A stretch of 64,000 nt of DNA from an uncultured Oscillospiraceae bacterium (GTDB taxonomy: Bacteria > Bacillota > Clostridia > Oscillospirales > Oscillospiraceae). The DNA is taken from contig CAPGBJ010000069.1 of assembly GCA_948616425.1 (NCBI GenBank), forward strand, positions 15,220 to 79,219, read 5' to 3'. The translations under genes and the position numbers were made by a program. Below, piece by piece: positions 16,379 through 23,282 of the stretch (within the stretch, counting starts at the first letter, position 1; each line of letters opens with the position of its first letter). The notes under the pieces are model-generated. The model saw only the letters and a program-made list of their open reading frames with translations. It was not told the origin of the DNA and ran no database searches.

Positions 16379-17707
16379 CTATCCCCACTTCTCCCCCTCC
16401 CGCCAGACCAGGACGCTCCAGAAGGCAACAACCCCGATCCATCCCAGTCCAGTGGCCAGGGCCACAGCAGGCAGCCCCATCACCGGGGCCAGAAGGGCGG
16501 ACAAGGCCACCCGCAGGGAGATATGTCCCGCTGCCCCGATCACTGGAATATTGACCCGGCCCCGGCCTCGAAAATAGCCCGCCAGGCCGCTCCCTAAAAA
16601 GTTGAACACATAAAAACAGGCCACCAGCCGCAGATAGCTCATTGCCGGCCCCAGACTGGAGACACTCTCCCCAGGGAGCACCAGCCGCAGGCATGGCTCC
16701 GCCCCCAGGAGCATCACCAGGGATATGAAGACACCAAAAGCCAGCAGAAGCCTCTCCCCCTGACAAAAGCCCTTCCACACCCGTTGTTTCTCCCCCGCCC
16801 CGGTGTTCTGCCCGGTAAAGACCGCCACCGACGCCGCGCCGCTGTCCCCAAACGAGTTGGCAAAGCCCTCTATCCTTGTGGCCGCGGTAAACGCGACAAT
16901 GGCCTCTGCTCCCAAAGAATTTACCGTCCCTTGGACCAGCAGCTTGCCAATATAGAGGCTGCACATGTGCAGGGATGTGACAAAGCTGAACTGGGCAGTG
17001 CGCCTGAGCAGGGGCAAATCCATCACCATATCCCCCCGGCTGAATACCAGCTCGGGAAAGCGGATTTGCAGATAGACTCCGCACAGTCCGGCAGCTAGGG
17101 CCTGGGCAATCACTGTGGCCAGCGCCGCCCCCGCCACCCCCATGGACATCCCGGCCACCAACAGCACATCCAGGGCCAGGTTGGCCCCCATGGATACAGC
17201 CAGAAAGAACAGCGCCGCTCTGGTATTGCCCACCGCCCGCAGTATGCCAGAGACCAGGTGGTAGGCAAAGGCGGCTGGAAAACCCAGAAAAATAATATTC
17301 AAATACTCTGTCGCATAGCTGGCCACATTGTCCGGAGTGCGGAGCAGGCCCAGCAGGCCGGGTAAAAGCAGCAGCCCAAACATGGTGAGCGCCGCCGACA
17401 TTCCCGCGCCGAACACTCCAGACAGATAGAACCCCCGGCGAAACGTTCGGTCGTCCCCCGCCCCGTAGAACTGGGAAAGCAGGGTGCCCACCCCATCGCA
17501 CCCACCACTGATGAGGAAGAGGAACAGATTCATCACAGACCCGGCCACCCCAATCGCCCCGAACGCACTCTCCCCTACAAAACGGCCCACAATCACCGCG
17601 TCTACCGTGTTGTACAGCTGCTGTAAGATATTGCCCGCCAGCATAGGTGCGGACAGAGCAATCAGCTGACAGCCAATATTGCCCCGGGTGAGCTGTACAT
17701 GGTCCAT
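16379..17707 (-). CDS. MATE-family efflux transporter
   Basis: This 442-residue, 12-helix inner-membrane antiporter belongs to the DinF/NorM-related MATE family. The N-terminal signature is SAPMLAGNILQQLYNTVDAV followed by IVGRFVG; the internal repeat shows FGDSGAASVAVFTGQNTGAG. It would export cationic or small amphipathic compounds with Na+ or H+ exchange; the real substrate is unknown. The ATG at 17707 has AAGGAGAG upstream. The promoter region is shared with an oppositely oriented decayed frame, an arrangement usual for a transporter and its regulator. Confidence 0.92.
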   Translation of the reverse strand: MDHVQLTRGNIGCQLIALSAPMLAGNILQQLYNTVDAVIVGRFVGESAFGAIGVAGSVMNLFLFLISGGCDGVGTLLSQFYGAGDDRTFRRGFYLSGVFGAGMSAALTMFGLLLLPGLLGLLRTPDNVASYATEYLNIIFLGFPAAFAYHLVSGILRAVGNTRAALFFLAVSMGANLALDVLLVAGMSMGVAGAALATVIAQALAAGLCGVYLQIRFPELVFSRGDMVMDLPLLRRTAQFSFVTSLHMCSLYIGKLLVQGTVNSLGAEAIVAFTAATRIEGFANSFGDSGAASVAVFTGQNTGAGEKQRVWKGFCQGERLLLAFGVFISLVMLLGAEPCLRLVLPGESVSSLGPAMSYLRLVACFYVFNFLGSGLAGYFRGRGRVNIPVIGAAGHISLRVALSALLAPVMGLPAVALATGLGWIGVVAFWSVLVWREGEKWG

Positions 17708-17813
17708 GTCGATCTCTCCTTCTTGGTTGCAGCGAAGGGCCGGCCTGTAGTCCGCCTGTCACTGTCTTCGCGCCGAGCAGGTGACCAGGGCCGCACCTAT
17801 AAAATTCCCCCCC

Positions 17814-17842
17814 AGTATACCAGCAGAAATTCCCCTTGTAAA
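17814..17842 (-). promoter_or_regulatory. Sigma-A-like promoter of the MATE gene
   Basis: On the minus strand, TTTACA (17842-17837) and TATACT (17819-17814) are 17 bases apart. The -35 overlaps the -35 of a plus-strand promoter. Confidence 0.55.
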
Positions 17843-17864
17843 ATGCCAATTCTCCCAATATAAT
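17836..17864 (+). promoter_or_regulatory. Divergent plus-strand promoter opposite the MATE promoter
   Basis: TTGTAA (17836-17841) and TATAAT (17859-17864) are 17 bases apart. It would drive the decayed frame at 17869-18083. Confidence 0.5.
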
Positions 17865-17868
17865 ATAA

Positions 17869-18083
17869 GTGATAGGTTATATATTGAGGTCTTTCTTGCA
17901 GTGGTGGCCGTCCCTCTGGCCCGCAAGCTGGGGCTCGCCCTTTGTACCTTGGAACATGGCCCCGCCGACGAGATTATTTACTACCTACAGGGTCACCAGC
18001 GCAGAAAGGAACTCACCTGTGCCTTTTTGGACTGCCTGGACCAGGAACTAAAACGCCGGCCCGAGGTCACATCGCTGCTGTAG
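17869..18083 (+). pseudogene. Possible remnant of a LysR-type regulator
   Basis: The 497-base interval between the MATE and GH13 genes holds one short frame with codon use like its neighbours. It reads RLYIEVFLAVV, which resembles the start of a LysR helix-turn-helix domain, and then directly VPLARKLGLALCTLEHG and a C-terminal ELTCAFLDCLDQELKRR. No in-frame start codon with a ribosome site is visible. One reading is an in-frame internal deletion joining the two ends of a LysR gene divergent from the transporter. The match is weak and could be chance. Confidence 0.3.
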
Positions 18084-18130
18084 CACGGTCAAAATCCCCT
18101 CTGGCAAAGGCCCCTCCCAGGGGACGGGGG

Positions 18131-18159
18131 TTGCGAAAACCGGCCTGATATAGTATGAT
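18131..18159 (+). promoter_or_regulatory. Sigma-A-like promoter of the GH13 gene
   Basis: TTGCGA (18131-18136) and TATGAT (18154-18159) are 17 bases apart. A small TCGCCC/GGGCGA hairpin lies just upstream of the ribosome site. Confidence 0.55.
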
Positions 18160-18204
18160 AGGCAAGGACAAATTCTCGCCCTCGGGCGAAAGGAGAGATA
18201 TCTT

Positions 18205-19518
18205 ATGTGGTTTGACCAAGCAGTGATCTATCAGATTTATCCCCTGGGCCTGTGCGGCGCGCCGGCGGAGAACGACGGCAGCACCGTACACCGCATCCTG
18301 CGCCTGCTGGACTGGGTGGACCATATCAAAAGCGCCGGGGCGGACACCGTGCTGCTCAACCCGGTATTCGACAGCGACCGCCACGGCTACGACACCCGAG
18401 ACTACTTCCATGTCGATCCCCGGCTGGGCGACGACGACGACCTGGCCAAGGTCTGTCAGGCTTTCCACGAAGCCGGCCTGCGGGTCGTACTGGACGGGGT
18501 CTTTAACCACGTGGGGCGGGGCTTTTGGGCCTTCAAGGACGTGCAGGAAAAGCGGTGGGACAGCCCCTACAAGGACTGGTTCAACCTCAATTTCGACGGC
18601 AACACCGAGTACAACGACGGCTTCTGGTACGAGGGCTGGGAGGGCCACAACGAGTTGGTCAAACTGAACCTGTGGAATCCGGCGGTGGTGAATCACCAGT
18701 TTGAGGCCATCCGCTCCTGGGCAGAGCGGTTCGGGGTGGACGGACTGCGGCTGGACGTGGCCTACTGCCTACCCCCGGAGTACCTCAAGCAGCTGCGCGC
18801 CTTTACCAACAGCCTTAAGCCCGATTTCCTCCTCATGGGTGAGACCCTCCACGGGGACTATAACCGCTGGATGGCCGACGACATGTGCCACTCGGTGACC
18901 AACTACGAGTGTTACAAGGGGCTGTGGTCCGCTTTCAACTCCATGAACATGTTCGAAATTGGACACTCTCTGGCCCGGCAGTTTGGCCCGGAGCAGTGGA
19001 CTCTGTACAAGGGCAGGCACCTGCTGTCCTTCCTGGACAACCACGACGTGACCCGCATCGCCTCCCAGCTCACCAACCCCGACCACCTGACCCCCGCCTG
19101 GGCCATGGCCTTCGGGATGCCCGGGGTGCCCGCCATTTACTACGGCAGCGAGTGGGGGATGAAGGGGGCCAAGGGCCACGGCAGTGACGCCGAGCTGCGC
19201 CCCGCCCTGGAGAAGCCGGAGTGGAACGACCTCACCACCTGGATCTCCCAGCTGGCCGAGGCCAAGAAGGGCAGCCGCGCCCTGTGCTATGGGGCCTACC
19301 GCAACGTGGTACTCACCAACAAGCAGATCATCTTCGAGCGCAGGTGCGACGAGGAGCGGGTGCTGGTGGCCATCAACGCCGATTCCTCCCCCTACACCGC
19401 CCACTTCGACGCCGGCTGCGGCCTGGCGGTGGACCTGATCTCTGGGGAAAAACACGACTTCGGCGGCGGCTCCGAGCTGCCCCCTTACAGCGCCTTCTTC
19501 TGGAAATGTGAGCGGTAA
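18205..19518 (+). CDS. Alpha-amylase family glycoside hydrolase (GH13)
   Basis: This 437-residue cytoplasmic enzyme (no signal peptide) has all four GH13 regions. Region I is DGVFNHVG; region II is DGLRLDVAY with the nucleophile Asp; region III is GETLHGD with the acid/base Glu; region IV is FLDNHDV with the transition-state Asp. A short C-terminal beta domain follows (about 365-437, VLVAINADSSPYTAHFDAG). It should act on alpha-glucosidic bonds of imported maltodextrins or related sugars; the exact specificity cannot be read. AAAGGAGAG precedes the ATG. There is no adjacent transporter or regulator, so it appears monocistronic. Confidence 0.93.
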   Translation: MWFDQAVIYQIYPLGLCGAPAENDGSTVHRILRLLDWVDHIKSAGADTVLLNPVFDSDRHGYDTRDYFHVDPRLGDDDDLAKVCQAFHEAGLRVVLDGVFNHVGRGFWAFKDVQEKRWDSPYKDWFNLNFDGNTEYNDGFWYEGWEGHNELVKLNLWNPAVVNHQFEAIRSWAERFGVDGLRLDVAYCLPPEYLKQLRAFTNSLKPDFLLMGETLHGDYNRWMADDMCHSVTNYECYKGLWSAFNSMNMFEIGHSLARQFGPEQWTLYKGRHLLSFLDNHDVTRIASQLTNPDHLTPAWAMAFGMPGVPAIYYGSEWGMKGAKGHGSDAELRPALEKPEWNDLTTWISQLAEAKKGSRALCYGAYRNVVLTNKQIIFERRCDEERVLVAINADSSPYTAHFDAGCGLAVDLISGEKHDFGGGSELPPYSAFFWKCER

Positions 19519-19540
19519 TTTGAATGGACCGGGTACCATG

Positions 19541-19618
19541 TGTAGGGCAAGGGCTCTGCCCTTGCCTCTCCACCGAGGCGGTAACCCGATCAGGCAAGGG
19601 CAGAGTCCTTGCCCTACA
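19541..19618. repeat. Double palindromic repeat (REP-like)
   Basis: Two 26-base arms (19541-19566 and 19593-19618) are inverted copies with one mismatch. Each arm is itself a hairpin (GGCAAGGG with CCCTTGCC). The element can form one long stem or two small ones. It fills the space between the GH13 and LRR-SUKH genes and shares its core with 9332-9362 and 45362-45386. Confidence 0.75.
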
Positions 19619-19659
19619 TCCCGGGGCCTTGCAGCTACCCTAACAGAAGAGGTGACATC

Positions 19660-20988
19660 ATGAAGGACTATACGCTGACCCCGCTGGAGCGGGATGTCTT
19701 TGCCGAAATGGCCCGGCTCAACAATACCGAGCCGGAGATGATCTACAAAACCTCTACCCACAGCGACCGGCGGTATATTTTCCACTACTTTGGCTACAAA
19801 ACCCGTCCGCCTCTGACGGACATCTCCCCCCTGGCCAGGCTACGGGAGCTGGACGAGGTGACCCTTTACGACTGCCAGGTGCGGGACATCTCCCCCCTGG
19901 CGGAGCTCACTGGCTTACGGCACCTTACCATCAGCGGCGGGCCGGAATTTCTCCCCTGCGACCTGACGCCGCTGAAAGAATTGCAGACCCTGAGCCTTCA
20001 CACCACACCCCGCTGCAATATGCCAAAGCTGCCCGACAAACTGTCCTCCCTCTCTGTGACCGAGATCGACGATCTGGAGTGTCTGCGGGGCATGGAGTCC
20101 CTTGAGTGGCTCAATCTCAATAACAACCCAGGCCTCAGCGACCTGTCCCCACTGGCGGCGTGCCCCAATCTGACAGAGCTGTCCGTTGTGGATACCGCCG
20201 TCTCCGACCTATCCCCTCTGGCGGGGCACCCCAGCCTGAAGGAGATCGTCCTCAGCGGCACTCCGGTGACCGACGTGTCTCCGCTGGCCACCATCCCCAC
20301 CCTGGAGATGATCTGGCTGTACGGCACGGCGGTGGAGGACGTGTCCTGTCTGGCCTCCCTGCCGCAGCTCCGCGACCTGAACCTGCGCAAAACCCAGGTG
20401 GTGGACCTGTCCGCCTTCCAGGGCCGGGAGCACATCCTGGGCATCGAGCGGAAGAAGCTGGGGTTGAAAAAGGCGGGCAAGTCCGCCGAGGAGATCAAAA
20501 CCGCCATTGAGGAGGTCCGGGAACGGCTGGAGAAGCTGGGCGTCACCCCTGGACCGCCCCTGAAACGGGCGGACATCACCGCCTTTCAGGAGAAAACCGG
20601 CGTGAAGCTGCCCAAGGAATATGTGGCCTTTCTCACCCAGATCGGCGACGGCTTCCAGGTGAAGCTTGACTCTTTCCTCTACAAGTTCCCGCCCCTGTCG
20701 GAGGTGCTTTACGACCCGGAGGGGATCAAAAAGCGGTTTTCCCACCGGGAAAGCTGGTGCTGGGAGGACGACGACTCCGCCACCGGCCGGAAAATTGCCG
20801 CCGCCACCACAAACGGGCAGATTGAGCTGGTGGACCGGGGCTGTGGGCAGTCCTACCGGCTCATCGTCTGCGGCGGGGCCAAGGGCGAGGTGTGGGACAT
20901 GGCTGACGTGGGGATCGCCCCCTACGGCAACGGCCTGGACTTTCTGGACTGGCTCCGGGATTTTCTGGACGGAACCGCCCCCAAATAG
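19660..20988 (+). CDS. Leucine-rich-repeat protein with a C-terminal SMI1/KNR4 (SUKH) domain
   Basis: This is a 442-residue cytoplasmic protein with no signal or membrane segment. Residues about 45-260 form roughly eight internalin-like LRRs of about 21 residues (LTELSVVDTAVSDLSPLAG, LKEIVLSGTPVTDVSPLAT). A charged helical linker follows (EEIKTAIEEVRERLEKLG). Residues about 300-440 resemble a SUKH domain: ADITAFQEKTGVKLPKEYVA, then FLTQIGDGF, and near the end FLDWLRDFLDG. SUKH proteins often neutralise secreted nuclease and other toxins. It converges, across one bidirectional terminator, on a gene for a barnase-like lipoprotein. An immunity or ligand-sensing role is inference. The ATG at 19660 has AGAGG upstream. 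Confidence 0.75.
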   Translation: MKDYTLTPLERDVFAEMARLNNTEPEMIYKTSTHSDRRYIFHYFGYKTRPPLTDISPLARLRELDEVTLYDCQVRDISPLAELTGLRHLTISGGPEFLPCDLTPLKELQTLSLHTTPRCNMPKLPDKLSSLSVTEIDDLECLRGMESLEWLNLNNNPGLSDLSPLAACPNLTELSVVDTAVSDLSPLAGHPSLKEIVLSGTPVTDVSPLATIPTLEMIWLYGTAVEDVSCLASLPQLRDLNLRKTQVVDLSAFQGREHILGIERKKLGLKKAGKSAEEIKTAIEEVRERLEKLGVTPGPPLKRADITAFQEKTGVKLPKEYVAFLTQIGDGFQVKLDSFLYKFPPLSEVLYDPEGIKKRFSHRESWCWEDDDSATGRKIAAATTNGQIELVDRGCGQSYRLIVCGGAKGEVWDMADVGIAPYGNGLDFLDWLRDFLDGTAPK

Positions 20989-20992
20989 ACGA

Positions 20993-21025
20993 ACAGGCCC
21001 CGCCGGTCACGGCGGGGCCTGTGTT
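20993..21025. terminator. Bidirectional terminator between the SUKH and barnase-like genes
   Basis: CAGGCCCCGCC pairs with GGCGGGGCCTG in an 11-bp stem; the T tract is weak on the plus strand. Confidence 0.65.
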
Positions 21026-21028
21026 GGT

Positions 21029-21649
21029 TTATGGCTCTCCATACAGCAGCTCAAAGCTCTCGTAGTGGTCGTCGGTGTAGTAAATCAACCCATCGTTGGA
21101 GAAGACGATGCGCTTGGCCCCTCGGGAGTTCTCCCCCACGGTGTCGATGTCGCACTCTGTGTAAACGCGGCCCTGCTCCTTGGGCAGCAAACCCTCCCGA
21201 TTGCCGAAGCGGGACCCGCCGATGGCGGTGCCCTCGCCGGTGTATCGCTCCACATTGCCGCCGCTCCAGCCGGCCTCCTCCGCCTCTTTCTTGGTGACAT
21301 AGTTGTCAGGCAGACAGTTGTACAGGTGGATGTATAGGGCTACCTCCTCCTTCGAGGTGTACCAGCCCTCCTCGTCAACGAGGTCATTTCCTTCGCTGGT
21401 CTTGCCGTCTGGGCGGTTGCCCTCACTGGCGCTCCCATTGTCCCAACCCTGGCTCTGGTCAGGGAAGCTGCTATCCGGGGCCGGCTGACTGCTGTCCTCC
21501 GGGGTGGAGCCGTCCCCTGGGACAGCCGTTACAATCTTATCATGGGACGCAGAAGGCACAAAGGAGGAATTCTCCCCCTGGACGCCGCAGGCGGTGAGGG
21601 ACAGGGCCAGCAGCAGGGCCAGCAGGGCGCTGGAATATCGTTTCATCAT
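21029..21649 (-). CDS. Barnase-like ribonuclease lipoprotein
   Basis: This 206-residue protein starts with a lipoprotein signal (ALLALLLALSLTAC-G, lipidated Cys21), then has a low-complexity acidic and Ser/Pro linker (about 22-95). A microbial ribonuclease domain of the barnase (N1/T1) superfamily follows. Matching barnase segments are CLPDNYVTKKEAEEAGW, GTAIGGSRFGNREGLLP, RVYTECDID and FSNDGLIYYTDDHYESF. The barnase catalytic residues are all present by alignment: Lys120 (K27), Glu165 (E73), Arg176 (R83), Arg180 (R87) and His195 (H102). It should therefore cut RNA outside the membrane. No barstar gene is adjacent. It starts 4 bases after ruvX and is probably co-transcribed; AGGAG overlaps the ruvX end. 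Confidence 0.88.
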   Translation of the reverse strand: MMKRYSSALLALLLALSLTACGVQGENSSFVPSASHDKIVTAVPGDGSTPEDSSQPAPDSSFPDQSQGWDNGSASEGNRPDGKTSEGNDLVDEEGWYTSKEEVALYIHLYNCLPDNYVTKKEAEEAGWSGGNVERYTGEGTAIGGSRFGNREGLLPKEQGRVYTECDIDTVGENSRGAKRIVFSNDGLIYYTDDHYESFELLYGEP

Positions 21650-21653
21650 AAAG

Positions 21654-22076
21654 TCACTCCTGTTTCATTCGCTTAAAATCCAGATAGTTCTCCAAAATCA
21701 GAGAGGCGGCCACGGCATCCACAATCTTCTTCCGCTTCCGGGCATCTTTGCCCTGGTTAAACAGAATCTGGTGGGCATCGATGGTAGTACGCCGCTCGTC
21801 CCAAAGGATCACCTCCATGCCGGCGATCTTCTCCAGTCTGGCGGCAAATTCCCGGTAGAGCTGGGCCTTGGGCCCCTCGGTTCCGTCCATATTCCTGGGA
21901 AACCCCATCACCACCTCCCCCGGGTGGTGCTCCTCAATCAGCTGGAACAGCTCGTTCAGCACCACGTCCTGATGCCGGCTATTGATTGTAAACGTGGCCC
22001 CCACCAAAAAACCTGTGGGGTCGGACAGGGCTACCCCAGTATGGGCGTCGCCGTAGTCGATGGCCATAATTCGCAT
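21654..22076 (-). CDS. ruvX: RuvX/YqgF-family Holliday-junction resolvase-like protein
   Basis: This 140-residue RNase-H-fold protein opens MRIMAIDYGDAHTGVALSDP, the metal-binding first Asp motif. It contains VVMGFPRNMDGTEGP and LWDERRTTIDAHQIL and ends near KKIVDAVAASLILENYL, with the third acidic residue. In E. coli the family acts in rRNA 5'-end processing and has been proposed as a Holliday junction resolvase. It is normally encoded with alaS and yrzB; here it leads a two-gene unit with the barnase-like lipoprotein, an unusual partner. Confidence 0.92.
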   Translation of the reverse strand: MRIMAIDYGDAHTGVALSDPTGFLVGATFTINSRHQDVVLNELFQLIEEHHPGEVVMGFPRNMDGTEGPKAQLYREFAARLEKIAGMEVILWDERRTTIDAHQILFNQGKDARKRKKIVDAVAASLILENYLDFKRMKQE

Positions 22077-22204
22077 GGTACCTCTCCTCTCTTCCCGACC
22101 ATTATACTGGAAAATGGGGAAAAGGGCAAGTCCATCCCGCCGCCTTATCCTATTCCAAATCGGCGGGAGCGCTGGCCTTGACCGTCCACACGCTCAAATT
22201 ACCA

Positions 22205-22233
22205 TTGACTTCCTGGTCTGTAGCCCTCATAAT
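22205..22233 (+). promoter_or_regulatory. Sigma-A-like promoter of the pyruvate-kinase-like gene
   Basis: TTGACT (22205-22210) and CATAAT (22228-22233) are 17 bases apart. This places the start codon at 22264 rather than at the upstream in-frame ATG. Confidence 0.6.
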
Positions 22234-22263
22234 AGAAATAAAGAACAAATTGGGGGAAATCGT

Positions 22264-23247
22264 ATGGAATTTTATGCTACCTTAGGCGACCCCTGCGCCA
22301 AGCGGGACATTCTGGACCAGCTGTTTCAGACGGGCATGACGGGCGCTCGTCTCAACATGTCCCACACCAGTCTGTCCCAGTGCGCCCCGCTCCTGGAGGA
22401 GCTCTACTGGCCAGCCGCCCGCAAAGCCGGATGTCAAGGAGCCCATCTGATTCTAGATCTTCAGGGACCGGAGCTGCGCGTGGGGGAGTTGTCTCGGCCC
22501 ATCCCGCTCCGGGAGGGGGCGGACATTCTTCTGGGCGACGGCGGAATTCCGATCCCCCAGGTCATCCTACAGACTGCAAAACGCGGACAGCAGATTTCCA
22601 TTGACGACGGCGCCCTATTGCTGGAGGTCCGGCGCACCAGCCCCACGGTCCTGCTGTGCCGAGTACTCCAAGGCGGGACACTGCTGAGCAAGAAGAGCCT
22701 GTCCCTCTTGGGCTCTGACGTAGATACGCCCACTCTCACCCCGGCCGACCTGGAAAATTTGGCCCAGGCGGCTCGATTCGGCGTGACCCATATTCTCCAA
22801 CCCTTCGTCCGCAATCGCCGGGATGTAGAGATTCTACGGGAAAATTTAGCCCGCCTGGGGCTGTCACAGGTGCAAGTGATGGCAAAGATTGAGAACCAAC
22901 AGGGCTACCATCATCTGGATGAGATCATGGAGGAGGCAGACCAAATCTGTATCGCCAGGGGCGATCTGGGCAACTCCATCCCTCTTTGGAAACTGCCAGC
23001 CATTCAAAAGGATGTAGCCAGGCGGTGCCGAGAGGCCAAAAAGCCCTTCTGCCTGGTTACGCAGCTGCTGTGGTCCATGGAACAGCGTCCCGTTCCCACC
23101 CGTGCAGAGGTGTGCGACATCTACAACGGCGTGTTGGACGGAGCCTGCGCCCTTATGCTGACCGGCGAGACCGCTGCCGGCAAGTGGCCCGTTCAGGCCA
23201 TGGGATACTTGGTCCGAACGGCCAACGAAGCACTGAAAGCGATATAG
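22264..23247 (+). CDS. Short pyruvate-kinase-like protein without the C-terminal domain
   Basis: At 327 residues it is much shorter than the usual 470-580 and ends after the TIM-barrel A domain. Kept motifs are ARLNMSHTS, MAKIENQQG with the catalytic Lys, ARGDLGNSI, TQLLWSM, PTRAEVCDIYNGVLDG and LMLTGETAAG. In the phosphate/K+ region the usual DTKGPE is DLQGPE, so the Thr and Lys are changed. The regulatory C domain is missing altogether. It may be a catalytically weak or repurposed paralogue; a full-length pyk is expected elsewhere. The start at 22264 has GGGGGAAA upstream. Confidence 0.85.
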   Translation: MEFYATLGDPCAKRDILDQLFQTGMTGARLNMSHTSLSQCAPLLEELYWPAARKAGCQGAHLILDLQGPELRVGELSRPIPLREGADILLGDGGIPIPQVILQTAKRGQQISIDDGALLLEVRRTSPTVLLCRVLQGGTLLSKKSLSLLGSDVDTPTLTPADLENLAQAARFGVTHILQPFVRNRRDVEILRENLARLGLSQVQVMAKIENQQGYHHLDEIMEEADQICIARGDLGNSIPLWKLPAIQKDVARRCREAKKPFCLVTQLLWSMEQRPVPTRAEVCDIYNGVLDGACALMLTGETAAGKWPVQAMGYLVRTANEALKAI

Positions 23248-23249
23248 AA

Positions 23250-23282
23250 AAGGCGCCGCCCTGGCAGGGCGGCGCCTTTGAG
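23250..23282. terminator. Bidirectional terminator between the pyk-like gene and ftsH
   Basis: A 12-bp stem (AGGCGCCGCCCT with AGGGCGGCGCCT) has a short T tract on each strand. Confidence 0.7.

Noticed and set aside
17869..18051. Small plus-strand ORF starting at GTG 17869
   Set aside because: It lies in a different frame from the better-looking remnant and has no ribosome site or recognisable features.
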